DNA of 43,568 bases, from the NCBI GenBank assembly GCA_000806015.1, contig JWKY01000001.1, positions 1 through 43,568 of the forward strand, in the 5' to 3' direction. How positions within the stretch are numbered: position 1 is the stretch's first letter; every line of letters starts with the position of its first letter. Shown here piece after piece: positions 25,801 through 33,408 of this stretch. The notes beneath the pieces were generated by a model that worked only from the letters and a program-made list of their open reading frames with translations, was not told the DNA's origin and ran no database searches. This stretch comes from an archaeon GW2011_AR19 (GTDB lineage Archaea; Nanobdellota; Nanobdellia; Pacearchaeales; GW2011-AR1). Made by a program: the position numbers and the translations under genes.

Positions 25801-26049
25801 TTACGCGATCTCAAGAGGTTTACCGCCTTTATCAAGAACCTGATAATTTATCCTCGGTTTTTCTTTAAGAATAGGCGCTTCTTTAGCCATTTCTTTTTGA
25901 GCTTCATTTAAAGATTCTTCGACAATAACTCTGGAATATCCCTGATTAATTAAAGCCCATTTAAGACTATCCGTTGTATATCCTTTTTTTAAATTTTTCT
26001 TAAAGTATTCTACTAATTGTTCTTTAGAACCTTTTCTAATGCTTGTCAT
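25801..26049 (-). CDS. Small hypothetical protein (82 aa)
   Basis: MTSIRKGSKEQLVEYFKKNL... has two helical parts, 'YTTDSLKWALINQGYSRVIVEESLNEAQ' resembling a UBA- or HTH-like three-helix unit, and a basic tail. No firm family. Its stop codon directly abuts tRNA-Ser, so the transcripts are probably joined and processed. Confidence 0.6.
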   Translation of the reverse strand: MTSIRKGSKEQLVEYFKKNLKKGYTTDSLKWALINQGYSRVIVEESLNEAQKEMAKEAPILKEKPRINYQVLDKGGKPLEIA

Positions 26050-26090
26050 GGAAAAAATAAAAATCCCTCATTTAAATTCTTTGCTATATC

Positions 26091-27572
26091 CTATTTTATA
26101 AGCACTACTTCATTTTTAAAATAGAATTTAACAGCTTCATTGAGTCTTGATTCGGATTCAGAATAGATAGTTAAGAGCTTTTCATTTTTTTTAATCTTAC
26201 TATCTTTATGCACATCTAAATAAATTCCTGCAGATTTATCCGTCGGACAGCCAGCAATTCTTGCAAGTAAATTAATTGCTTTATTATTTATTTTTAAGAT
26301 TTTTCCTGTTTTGTTTGCGAATAAATTACGCTTGAATTTTCCAGGAATTAATTTTTTTATTGCGCCGCCTTGAGCCTGAATAATTTGTTTAAATTTTTTA
26401 TATGCTTCTCCCGAGCTTAAAATTTCTTCAGCCTTTTTAATTCCCTGACCAGTTTTTGCTTTTTTAGTCATTTCTAAAAGTTTTCCGGCAAGAAATACTG
26501 ATTTCTTTTTTAGATCTTCTGGACCTTGCTGAGCAGGATCAAGAACTTTTAAAATATCAATCATCTCTAAAGCAGGGCCTATTCCATTTCCAATAGGCTG
26601 ATCTCCTTTAGTTAAAACGACCTCTAATTTTTTTTTGAAATATTTGCCTATTTGTTTAAACTTCTTTTTTAATCTGACAGCTTCTGATAAACTAACTTTT
26701 GCGTTTTCTCCGTAGGGAATATCTATTAAAATATATTTGCTTCCTACAGCAAGTTTTTTAGATATTATAGACGCTAACAACTGCGATTCGGGATCTATTC
26801 TCAAAGCCTTTTCCACAACAATTATTTTAGAATCTGCTGGAACCATCCCCAACCCTTCTCCCCAAACCATACAGGCATTAGTTTTTTTTATTATTTCTTT
26901 TATTTTATTTATTGAAAATTCAACACGCGCCAAAGTTTCTACTACGTCTGATGTGCCTGCAGAAGTTGTTATCGCCCTTGAAGAAGTCTTTGGAAATATT
27001 AATCCTGCTGAAGCGCAGATAGAAACAACTATCGGGGTGGTTCTATTCCCGGGAATTCCCCCTATAGAATGTTTATCAATTATAAATTTGTCTTTTAATT
27101 TTAAAGTTTTCCCTGTTTTTAAGATGGCTTTAATTAAAAAAATATTTTCTTTAAAATTCATACCTTTATCATACATCGCTGAAACAAAAAGCGCGATTTC
27201 TGCTTCTGAAAGAGAATTATTTGCGATGTCATTAATTATTGATTCAATTTCTTTTTGAGATAATCTTTTATTGTTCAATTTTTTCTTAATAAAAATTAAA
27301 CTATTTACCATTGGAGATAAAATGACTTCAATAAATTGCCCTTTCTTTAAATTTAATTTTTCTTTAAGTTCTAAAGAAACTAAAATTTCATTTTCAGCTA
27401 CTATTTCTTCAATTACATCAACAATAGCGGAAATCTCCCTTGCCGGTTTGGAAATAGTTTTTAGAAAAACCCTATCTTTGCTATAAACTCCCAAACTTTC
27501 TGCAGTTTTATTATTTAACATTACTACGGGAAATCCTGCAGACCATTTTAAAAATTTAATTTTTAATTTCAT
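26091..27572 (-). CDS. deoA: AMP phosphorylase (archaeal DeoA-type)
   Basis: The enzyme splits AMP with phosphate into adenine and ribose 1,5-bisphosphate, the first step of the archaeal AMP pathway that ends at RuBisCO. At 493 aa it is the long archaeal form: an extra N-terminal ~85-residue double-psi-like domain, then the thymidine-phosphorylase core. Motifs include 'DKHSIGGIPGNRTTPIVVS', 'SSRAITTSAGTSDVVETLAR', 'GDQPIGNGIGPALE' and the C-terminal 'AGCPTDKSAGIYLDVHKD'. RuBisCO is at 5.2-6.6 kb. Confidence 0.94.
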   Translation of the reverse strand: MKLKIKFLKWSAGFPVVMLNNKTAESLGVYSKDRVFLKTISKPAREISAIVDVIEEIVAENEILVSLELKEKLNLKKGQFIEVILSPMVNSLIFIKKKLNNKRLSQKEIESIINDIANNSLSEAEIALFVSAMYDKGMNFKENIFLIKAILKTGKTLKLKDKFIIDKHSIGGIPGNRTTPIVVSICASAGLIFPKTSSRAITTSAGTSDVVETLARVEFSINKIKEIIKKTNACMVWGEGLGMVPADSKIIVVEKALRIDPESQLLASIISKKLAVGSKYILIDIPYGENAKVSLSEAVRLKKKFKQIGKYFKKKLEVVLTKGDQPIGNGIGPALEMIDILKVLDPAQQGPEDLKKKSVFLAGKLLEMTKKAKTGQGIKKAEEILSSGEAYKKFKQIIQAQGGAIKKLIPGKFKRNLFANKTGKILKINNKAINLLARIAGCPTDKSAGIYLDVHKDSKIKKNEKLLTIYSESESRLNEAVKFYFKNEVVLIK

Positions 27573-27628
27573 TTGAATTTTCTTTATAAAAAAGAAGAAT
27601 ATCTTATTTAAAAATTTTCGTAAACATC

Positions 27629-27771
27629 GGCTCTGTTGAAAATGTTTTGAATTCGTAACTTTCTTTGGCTCGGATATTAAAAATTAAAGGGCGGGTCTCG
27701 TCTGAAAGACGAGTTTGAGTGGGAATTTGGAATTCAAAACGAAATATAAAAAATAGATTTTCAACAGAGCC
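27629..27771. mobile_element. 143-bp MITE with 15-bp terminal inverted repeats
   Basis: GGCTCTGTTGAAAAT opens the element and its exact complement closes it. Inner inverted arms GTTTTGAATTC / GAATTCAAAAC follow. It is flanked by GTAAACAT and GTAAACCT, a near-perfect 8-bp target duplication. The GG...CTGTTG-AAA end and 8-bp duplication resemble the IS6 family. The middle carries a perfect hairpin, CTCGTCT-GAA-AGACGAG. It has no ORF, so it would depend on a transposase elsewhere. Confidence 0.8.
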
Positions 27772-27792
27772 GTAAACCTCCAAATAACAAAA

Positions 27793-28896
27793 TTATTCAT
27801 TCGGTTGAATTATCTCAGAGCAATAATCTTCTGCTTTGAATTTCTTTCCTTTCTCAACCATCTCTGTAAATTTAGGAAAATTAATCCAACATTTTTTTTT
27901 CAAAGATTTTTTCATAAGCAAAATTGCTCTTGACGGAATATGTTCCCGCATATATTCATATTCCGGAAGTTTTTCTAATAAATTTTTCATGAATTCTTTC
28001 ATATCTTCCATTTGAGGCATGTTTTCTACTTTATAATGCCCCTGGCTTGCGCCAACCCAAACATAAGATTTTAATTCAACAAAATCAGGGTTTCCTTTTT
28101 TGATTAATTCAACATATCCCCCGACATCGCACATATTTTCATTTTTTATCATCGTCAACCTAATGCATGTTCTGTAATCTCTTGTTTTTAGCAAATCTAA
28201 ACATTCCAACATCCTTTCCCAGAAATCAGAAAATAATGGTCTGTCAATTTTTTTCATAAGTTTCTTGTTTGGCGCATCAATGCTCAAATATAATTGCGTA
28301 ACTTTGTCAATTTTTTTAATTTGTTCAGGATACTGGGAATTTGTAACTAAAAAAGTTGAGATTTTTCTTTTATGAAATGCTTTTAATATTTCATTTATTA
28401 ATGGATAAGTAATCGGCTCACCGGTTAAAGAAAGCGCAACATGGCGGACATTTTTCATTTCTGAAATTGCTTTTTTATTATGTTTTTCAAATCCCATCCC
28501 TTTAAATCCCTGTAATAATTTAATGTGCTCGTCAATTGAATGATTAATTATATGCTCTGGAGAATCTATTGGACCATACCATTCTGAAGCAACAGGAGCT
28601 TTTTGTCCTCGCCAGCAAAATTTGCATCTTGAAGCGCAGAACATTGAAGTAGTCATTTGCAGACATTGATGCGAACGAATTCCATAAAAAATAAATTTAT
28701 AACATCCGCCTTTTCCCCGTATCATGTTTCTTGTCCACTCGCAAATTTTAACAGCGGAATGATTGCCGACTAAACGATAGCCTTGTTTTTTTAAAGAATT
28801 TTGCTGATTTGAAGTTAATTGGGTTTCTAATTGTTGTCCTAATTCTGGAGATTGAATTACTTTTAAAGAAATTTTATTTTTTAATTTATTTTCCAT
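27793..28896 (-). CDS. taw1: 4-demethylwyosine synthase (radical SAM, Taw1)
   Basis: Taw1 builds the tricyclic base of wyosine at G37 of tRNA-Phe. The radical-SAM cluster motif is 'CASRCKFC'. Upstream, three Cys ('KICEWT', 'GGCYKF', 'HQCLQM') are spaced 13 and 13 residues apart, matching the second iron-sulfur cluster of this family. 'LSLTGEPITYP' is the SAM-binding region. 367 aa is full length. The start overlaps the end of the dph2 C-terminal gene by 16 nt. Confidence 0.95.
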   Translation of the reverse strand: MENKLKNKISLKVIQSPELGQQLETQLTSNQQNSLKKQGYRLVGNHSAVKICEWTRNMIRGKGGCYKFIFYGIRSHQCLQMTTSMFCASRCKFCWRGQKAPVASEWYGPIDSPEHIINHSIDEHIKLLQGFKGMGFEKHNKKAISEMKNVRHVALSLTGEPITYPLINEILKAFHKRKISTFLVTNSQYPEQIKKIDKVTQLYLSIDAPNKKLMKKIDRPLFSDFWERMLECLDLLKTRDYRTCIRLTMIKNENMCDVGGYVELIKKGNPDFVELKSYVWVGASQGHYKVENMPQMEDMKEFMKNLLEKLPEYEYMREHIPSRAILLMKKSLKKKCWINFPKFTEMVEKGKKFKAEDYCSEIIQPNE

Positions 28897-29642
28897 TTTT
28901 CAATTTCTTCCAAAGCCTTAATCGGATTAAAAGCTTCTTTGATATTAATCAAAGGTTTTTCTATATTCACAATGTCATCAGTTCCAATTCTTGGACATGC
29001 AGTATTTACCCAGCATTGTATAAAAGGATAATTTTCTAATTGAGCCAAATTTATGTTATTATCAATAAAGATGTATGCTTTTTTCCCCCGTTCTTTTAAT
29101 TTTTCTTTTAAATTTTTAGCTGAATTAAAATATTGCTGTCCGGGTTTTATTGTCACTAAAATTCCTATTGTTTGGGAATTTATAAAAAGTTTTAAATTTC
29201 TTTTCTTTTTTTGAATTTGTTTTTCTATATCTTTTTTATTTATTTCTTTAATCTGATTTGAAATTGGATCAAAAATTATCACTGGTTTAAAATTCTCTTT
29301 TTTTTCTTTTATTTGTGAAAGCAAAAGCGCTTTTGGATGAAATAACCCATCGCCGACATATAAAACAGCGTCTGAATTTTCAATAATTTTGTCTTGAAAA
29401 GAATCTTCATAACAATCGCACCCTAAAATCTGCGCGTTTTCATTTGTTCTTTTTGCTTTTGTAATATTAACTTTAATTTTATTTTTTTCCAGCTCTTTAA
29501 GAAAATCTTTCAAATCAGTAAATTGAACTGAAGCAAAAAGCGCAACTGATTTAATTTTCTTTTTTTTAAAATATTCTTTTAACTCTTTTGTTAAATTAAT
29601 TTTTCCTTCCCATTTAGCGTCTATTAAAAATAAGCGGGGCAT
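28881..29642 (-). CDS. dph2: Diphthamide synthase Dph2, domains 2-3 (split gene)
   Basis: Start chosen at the ATG at 29642 (MPRLFLIDAKWEGK), preceded by AAGGAG 10 nt upstream; the track's 29678 start is out of phase with the protein's natural junction. It contains the second ('ILGCDCYEDS') and third ('VNTACPRIG') cluster-binding Cys regions of Dph2, which transfers the 3-amino-3-carboxypropyl group of SAM to the EF2 histidine. The first domain and its Cys are encoded by the preceding gene. Confidence 0.85.
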   Translation of the reverse strand: MPRLFLIDAKWEGKINLTKELKEYFKKKKIKSVALFASVQFTDLKDFLKELEKNKIKVNITKAKRTNENAQILGCDCYEDSFQDKIIENSDAVLYVGDGLFHPKALLLSQIKEKKENFKPVIIFDPISNQIKEINKKDIEKQIQKKKRNLKLFINSQTIGILVTIKPGQQYFNSAKNLKEKLKERGKKAYIFIDNNINLAQLENYPFIQCWVNTACPRIGTDDIVNIEKPLINIKEAFNPIKALEEIEKWKIN

Positions 29643-29643
29643 T

Positions 29644-29904
29644 TTACCAATTCTCCTTGTTAAATCTATTGTGTCCAAATTGAATTATCAAATCAATATC
29701 AAGAGAATTTAATCCAAGCGGAAGATCACACGCTCCGAAACAATCTCCAAACCAAATAAATGCTTTTGCATTAGTTTTTGTTTCTATAAGCTCAACTATT
29801 TCATTTGAGCGATTTTTTAAGCCATCTGGCAGCTGAAGTAAAACTTGTTTTGCTTTTGTTTTTTCTATTTCTTTAATTAATTTTTCTAATTCTAAATTAT
29901 ACAT
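29644..29904 (-). CDS. dph2: Diphthamide synthase Dph2, domain 1 (split gene)
   Basis: The 86-aa protein matches only the first Dph2 domain: 'QVLLQLPDGLKNRSNEIVELIE' and the first cluster Cys region 'WFGDCFGACDLPLG', ending just after 'DLIIQFGH'. Intact archaeal Dph2 is ~330-340 aa. The TAA is one nt before the next ATG (TAAAATG), and a Shine-Dalgarno for the second part lies inside the end of this gene. That arrangement favours a functional split over a random frameshift, but a sequence error cannot be excluded. Confidence 0.85.
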   Translation of the reverse strand: MYNLELEKLIKEIEKTKAKQVLLQLPDGLKNRSNEIVELIETKTNAKAFIWFGDCFGACDLPLGLNSLDIDLIIQFGHNRFNKENW

Positions 29905-29956
29905 AAAAAGAATTCGGTTAAGGGATTTTTAAGGTTTAGGTTTTGAAAGAGTTATT

Positions 29957-30520
29957 TTATTTATCTTCAAATACGCCGATATCAATAGTTCCCTCTGGTG
30001 GAAAATAAGAATTTGTACACTTAGTAGTATAGCTAAAATGATCCGCCAATATCTTTTCTTTTTCTTTAGAGGGACTTTCTAGAAATTTTGATGCATAATC
30101 TATCATTAATTCTTCATTTTTAACCCATTCTTTTGCTTCAGAGATGCTTAAATCCCTTCCCATTTCCATGGTAAATGTGCTGTCTTCATAAATTTTGCTT
30201 TTTTCAAAAAAAGAGATGTATTCTTCAAGGGCTTTTTTAGACAAAGGAAGATATTCCAAAAAAATATTAAAACAGGGTAAATCGTTTTTCTCCCTTAATA
30301 TGCATTTATTAAGATTAATTCTTGCATGATTATAGTTCTCTGTAGCAAGGTCTTGTAGACTATCCAATTGGTTGCCTTGGTTTATAAATTTTTTAAGTGG
30401 ATTTATTTTATATGCCGTATCTTTATTATAATTTTTCTGCCAATAACTTACATTTCCAAAAATTCCTAATCCTCCTAATCCAATTAGTCCTGCCACAAAA
30501 TAATTTTTTATGGTTTTCAT
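29957..30520 (-). CDS. Exported or anchored hypothetical protein (187 aa)
   Basis: The N-terminal 'FVAGLIGLGGLGIFGNVSYW' forms a membrane or signal segment after a basic start. The remainder is helical and charged, with Cys in 'NKCILREKNDLPCF' and 'TTKCTNS'. No family recognised. A TATA box (TTTATAAA) lies ~26 nt upstream. Confidence 0.55.
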   Translation of the reverse strand: MKTIKNYFVAGLIGLGGLGIFGNVSYWQKNYNKDTAYKINPLKKFINQGNQLDSLQDLATENYNHARINLNKCILREKNDLPCFNIFLEYLPLSKKALEEYISFFEKSKIYEDSTFTMEMGRDLSISEAKEWVKNEELMIDYASKFLESPSKEKEKILADHFSYTTKCTNSYFPPEGTIDIGVFEDK

Positions 30521-30604
30521 CTCTTTTTTAGCATTGCCTAATTTATAAACCTTTCTAGTTTGTCTTAATTTTATAATTACAAAGTTTTTTTAAGAAAAAT
30601 TTAT

Positions 30605-30627
30605 AAACTATAGTTTTTCTATAGTTT
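30605..30627 (+). promoter_or_regulatory. Perfect palindrome at the toxin-antitoxin promoter
   Basis: AAACTATAG-TTTTT-CTATAGTTT (9-bp arms) overlaps the end of a TTTATAAAC TATA box and stops one nt before the antitoxin ATG. The position suits an operator for autorepression by the antitoxin-toxin complex. Confidence 0.55.
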
Positions 30628-30628
30628 A

Positions 30629-30877
30629 ATGGTCACAACAATACAGCTGAATGAAGATGTAAAAAAACGTCTGGAATTTTTAAAAGAAAAAAAAGGGGAC
30701 ACTTATGAAAAGGTTATTGTTAAGCTTATTGATGAAAAAGAAACAGACAAAAAAAGAATTGAGAGATTAATAATTGAAGGATGCAGGGAAATGGCTGAAG
30801 ATAGTTTAAAAATCGCTAAAGAATGGGAAGGAACTTTAATGGATGGTCTTGATAAAAATGAAAAATGGGATTTTTGA
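30629..30877 (+). CDS. Antitoxin of a MazEF-like module
   Basis: The 82-aa protein starts 'MVTTIQLNEDVKKRLEFLKEKKGDTYEKVIVKLI', the strand-helix-helix of small archaeal antitoxins (RHH-like), and ends with an acidic helical tail that would bind the toxin. It overlaps the MazF gene by 13 nt and has a palindromic operator in its promoter. Confidence 0.75.
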   Translation: MVTTIQLNEDVKKRLEFLKEKKGDTYEKVIVKLIDEKETDKKRIERLIIEGCREMAEDSLKIAKEWEGTLMDGLDKNEKWDF

Positions 30878-31212
30878 GAAGAGGAGATATCGTTTTAGCA
30901 AATTTAGAACCCATTAAAGGTCATGAGCAAGGAGGAATTAGGCCAGTTTTGATAATTCAGGATGATAGATTTAACAAATTCAGTCCAACAATAATCGTTG
31001 CGTCAATAACCTCTAAGATTTATACCCGGGAATTCCCGCAAAATGTTGAAATTGAACCCTCCAAATATGGATTGAAATTAAAGTCAACCGTTCTATTAAA
31101 TCAAATAAGAACAATTGATAAATCAAGAATTATTAAAAAAATTTCTTCTTTAGATAGAGAAATAATGAGGAAGGTGGATCTTGCTTTGAAAATTAGTTTG
31201 GATTTAGAATAA
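30865..31212 (+). CDS. mazF: MazF/PemK-family endoribonuclease toxin
   Basis: A 115-aa toxin that would cut mRNA. The fold is clear: 'RRGDIVLANLEPIKGHEQGGIRPVLIIQDD', 'SPTIIVASITSK', and 'STVLLNQIRTIDKSRI', with the catalytic Arg of 'GIRPVLI' and the Thr/Ser region of 'IVASITS'. The ATG overlaps the antitoxin stop; a GAGAAGAGG tract just inside may favour internal initiation at TTG. Confidence 0.9.
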   Translation: MGFLRRGDIVLANLEPIKGHEQGGIRPVLIIQDDRFNKFSPTIIVASITSKIYTREFPQNVEIEPSKYGLKLKSTVLLNQIRTIDKSRIIKKISSLDREIMRKVDLALKISLDLE

Positions 31213-31213
31213 T

Positions 31214-31873
31214 CTATTTAAAACTTTTTCCGCACCCGCATTCTTTTTGGGCATTTGGATTATTGAATTTAAAACCAGATTCATTTAAATTATCCACAAA
31301 ATCAATTTCAATCCCGTCTAACATTTCAATTCCGTTTTTAGCTACAGAAATGTCTATTCCCGATTTTTTAAAATTTAAATCTGATTTTATCGGCTTGTTT
31401 ATTATTTCAAGATTATAGACAAAACCAGAACAGCCTCCCGAAAGAACAGATATTCTTAAAATTCCGCTTTCTTTAAGTCGACCACGCTTAGGCGATTTTG
31501 TCAAAAAACTTCCCGTTTTTTGTTCCTTTTCTTTTTCCTGCTTCAAAAGATGTTTTATTTTTTCTATCGCTGTTCTTGTAAATTTTAATGAAAAGTTTTT
31601 TATATTTTTTGGTTCAGATTTTAAATTTTTTTCTAAGACTTCATTTATTTGTTTAACAAGCTTGTTTAAATCAGCTTCGGAATATCCGTGCCCTAAAACT
31701 CCCTGCTCTAATGTTTCAAAAGCAGACGCTCCGCATCCAACACAATGAATTCCAAAATCAATCATAATTTCTGAGAGCAATTGCGCTTTTTCTGGATTTT
31801 CTGCAAGAATTTCTGCAATGAGCATATTTTTGGTTATTTTTTGGGTTTGTGTTTGTTGAATTTGTTTTTTCAT
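31214..31873 (-). CDS. DUF1858-IscA/HesB fusion (iron-sulfur assembly), with inserted element
   Basis: I use the ATG at 31873 (MKKQIQQTQTQ), just after the SOD stop. Residues ~15-75 are a DUF1858 redox-disulfide domain ('MIDFGIHCVGCGASAFETLEQG'). The rest is an A-type iron-sulfur carrier with its three ligands, 'LSGGCSGF' and 'KECGCGKSF'. Between helix 1 and the first strand an 18-residue loop, 'QKTGSFLTKSPKRGRLK', comes from the 56-bp element also found at the uL1/uL10 junction. The fusion with SOD upstream suggests oxidative or cluster stress. Confidence 0.88.
   Translation of the reverse strand: MKKQIQQTQTQKITKNMLIAEILAENPEKAQLLSEIMIDFGIHCVGCGASAFETLEQGVLGHGYSEADLNKLVKQINEVLEKNLKSEPKNIKNFSLKFTRTAIEKIKHLLKQEKEKEQKTGSFLTKSPKRGRLKESGILRISVLSGGCSGFVYNLEIINKPIKSDLNFKKSGIDISVAKNGIEMLDGIEIDFVDNLNESGFKFNNPNAQKECGCGKSFK
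31471..31526 (-). mobile_element. 56-bp coding palindromic-type element, copy 2
   Basis: Read on the minus strand it is GGAACAAAAAACGGGAAGTT..., matching 20708-20763 at 49 of 56 bases without gaps. It is embedded in frame in the IscA domain, in the connecting loop before the ligand Cys, where an insert would be tolerated. Confidence 0.75.
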
Positions 31874-31877
31874 TTTA

Positions 31878-32486
31878 TTATTTTTTAGCTTCTTTAAAAA
31901 ATTCTTCAACCTTTTCCCAATTTACAACATTCCACCAATTTTTTATATATTCTGGTCTTCGATTTTGATATTTCAAGTAATATGCATGCTCCCAAACATC
32001 CAAACCTAAAATAGGAATTTTTCCTTCCATCAAAGGCGAATCCTGGTTTTTTGTAAAAATAATTTCTAATTTTTTATTGCTGTTTATAACTAACCATGCC
32101 CAACCGCTTCCAAAAACTTTCAGAGCAACGTCGGTAAATTGCTTTTTGAATTCTTCTAAGCTTCCAAACTTTGAATTAATTTCTTTTGCTAATTGTTTTT
32201 CTGGCTTTCCTCCAGCCTTTGACCCCATAATCTCCCAAAATAAAGAATGATTAGCATAACCTCCTCCATGATTGATTACTGCCTGTTTTATTTTTTCCGG
32301 AACTTTGCTAATATTTTCCATCAATTCGTTAATTTCCATATTTGCAAATTCTGTTCCGTTGATTGCTTCATTTAATTTATCTACATAAGTTTGATGATGC
32401 TTGGTATAATGGATTTCCATTGTTTTAGCGTCTATATATGGTTCTAATGCGTCAAAAGAGTAGAGTAACTTCGGTAATTTAAACAT
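31878..32486 (-). CDS. sodA: Superoxide dismutase (Fe/Mn family)
   Basis: A 202-aa enzyme that disproportionates superoxide. Metal ligands are visible: His26 ('EIHYTKHH'), His80 ('YANHSLFW'), and Asp/His in '[13 protein letters not shown]'. 'GSGWAWLV' is the usual core strand. Metal preference cannot be read with certainty. A TATA-like ATTTATATAT is ~30 nt upstream. Its stop is 4 nt before the start of the IscA fusion, so they form one operon. Confidence 0.96.
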   Translation of the reverse strand: MFKLPKLLYSFDALEPYIDAKTMEIHYTKHHQTYVDKLNEAINGTEFANMEINELMENISKVPEKIKQAVINHGGGYANHSLFWEIMGSKAGGKPEKQLAKEINSKFGSLEEFKKQFTDVALKVFGSGWAWLVINSNKKLEIIFTKNQDSPLMEGKIPILGLDVWEHAYYLKYQNRRPEYIKNWWNVVNWEKVEEFFKEAKK

Positions 32487-32562
32487 TTTATCTTAACTAT
32501 TGTTAATAAAGAGGATATATAAATTTTTTGACTTAATTAAAAAATCATTAAAAATATTTTAA

Positions 32563-32637
32563 CGCCCGAGATAGGATTTGAACCTATGACAACCAGGTTA
32601 GGAACCTGATGCTCTATCCAGACTGAGCTACTCGGGC
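32563..32637 (-). tRNA. trnR: tRNA-Arg (anticodon CCT)
   Basis: GCCCGAG pairs perfectly with CTCGGGC. Anticodon arm TCAGG-TTCCTAA-CCTGG gives CCT, reading AGG. The T-arm loop is TTCAAAT. No CCA is encoded. A 14-nt copy of its 5' end lies 172 bp away at 32796-32809. Confidence 0.93.
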
Positions 32638-32676
32638 TTTTTTTCTGTTTTAATTTTAGCGAAGGATGAATATCCA

Positions 32677-32757
32677 GCGAGCGACTTCGCGAATTTTGTT
32701 ATCTTCTTGTGAGCGAGGTCGGGAGTAGAGAGATTACACGGAGGATGTTCTTTTCCT
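32677..32757 (-). repeat. Degenerate copy of the uL10-tail repeat family beside tRNA-Arg
   Basis: On the minus strand it reads TCCTCCGTGTAATCTCTC then TACTCCCGACCTCGCTCAC and later GAAGTCGCTCGCTGG, in the same order as the uL10 tail units. It fills the gap between tRNA-Arg and its 5'-end fragment. No ORF is present. Confidence 0.55.
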
Positions 32758-32795
32758 ATTTATTTCTTTTTATCAATCCGAGCGTGGTCTCGAGT

Positions 32796-32809
32796 TGAGC
32801 TACTCGGGC
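32796..32809 (-). repeat. Copy of the first 14 nt of tRNA-Arg
   Basis: TGAGCTACTCGGGC is identical to 32624-32637, the tRNA-Arg 5' end, in the same orientation. The two bound a 172-bp period that contains the dispersed repeat, like an attachment-type or target duplication. Confidence 0.55.
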
Positions 32810-32822
32810 AAAAATTAATTTA

Positions 32823-32906
32823 TGTGGGTGCTAGGATTCGAACCTAGGTAAGCACTAAGCTATCAGATTTTGAGTCTGACCCGTTTGACCGCTCCGGCAC
32901 ACCCAC
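32823..32906 (-). tRNA. trnL: tRNA-Leu (anticodon CAA)
   Basis: GTGGGTG pairs with CACCCAC. Anticodon arm TCAGA-CTCAAAA-TCTGA gives CAA, reading UUG. A long variable arm (AGC...GCT) and the discriminator A fit a class II Leu tRNA. The T-loop is TTCGAAT. No CCA is encoded. Confidence 0.93.
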
Positions 32907-32979
32907 TTAAAAAAATTAAGTTTAAGAACATTTTAAAACTTATCATAAAAAATATAAAGCATGAATTTTATTTTTTATT

Positions 32980-33366
32980 ATGGAAAAAAATTGGCAAAAA
33001 ATAATTTTGGATTTAAACTTGACAAAAGAAGAAAGAATTCAAGCAGCATTTCATTTAGAAAATGCAGGCGACGATGAATCTATTAGAATAATGGGAAAGG
33101 CATTATTTAGCGAACCTTCTCCGATTGTGAGGCATGAAATCGCTTTTTCTTTAGGAGAATCTTGTAATCCAAAATTAGCATCTGAATACTTAATGAAAGC
33201 TATTGAAGAAGATGAAAATATTTTTGTCAGACATGAAGCAATTTTAGCTTTAGCAACTTTGGGGAAAAAAGAGTTTATTCCATTTATTAAAAAATATATT
33301 AATTCTCCCGAATTAGAAATAGCTGAATCTGCAGAAATTGCTTTGCAAAGATTAGAACAAACTTGA
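32980..33366 (+). CDS. HEAT-repeat protein resembling half of deoxyhypusine hydroxylase
   Basis: The 128-aa protein is made of HEAT-like helical pairs. Two His-Glu motifs, 'IVRHEIAFSLGE' (H52-E53) and 'FVRHEAILALATLG' (H85-E86), are 33 residues apart, the spacing within each half of eukaryotic DOHH, whose four HE pairs hold a di-iron centre. This protein has only one pair set, so an active enzyme would need a homodimer. The substrate would be deoxyhypusinated aIF5A (16.6 kb). A plain HEAT scaffold is the alternative. Confidence 0.65.
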   Translation: MEKNWQKIILDLNLTKEERIQAAFHLENAGDDESIRIMGKALFSEPSPIVRHEIAFSLGESCNPKLASEYLMKAIEEDENIFVRHEAILALATLGKKEFIPFIKKYINSPELEIAESAEIALQRLEQT

Positions 33367-33408
33367 TTTTAGAAAGTTTTAAAAGTCTTAAAATCTCTAA
33401 TTTTTTGA

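Noticed and set aside
25626-25911. Plus-strand ORFs across the tRNA-Ser region
   Set aside because: They run antisense through a clear tRNA and the 82-aa gene; shadows.
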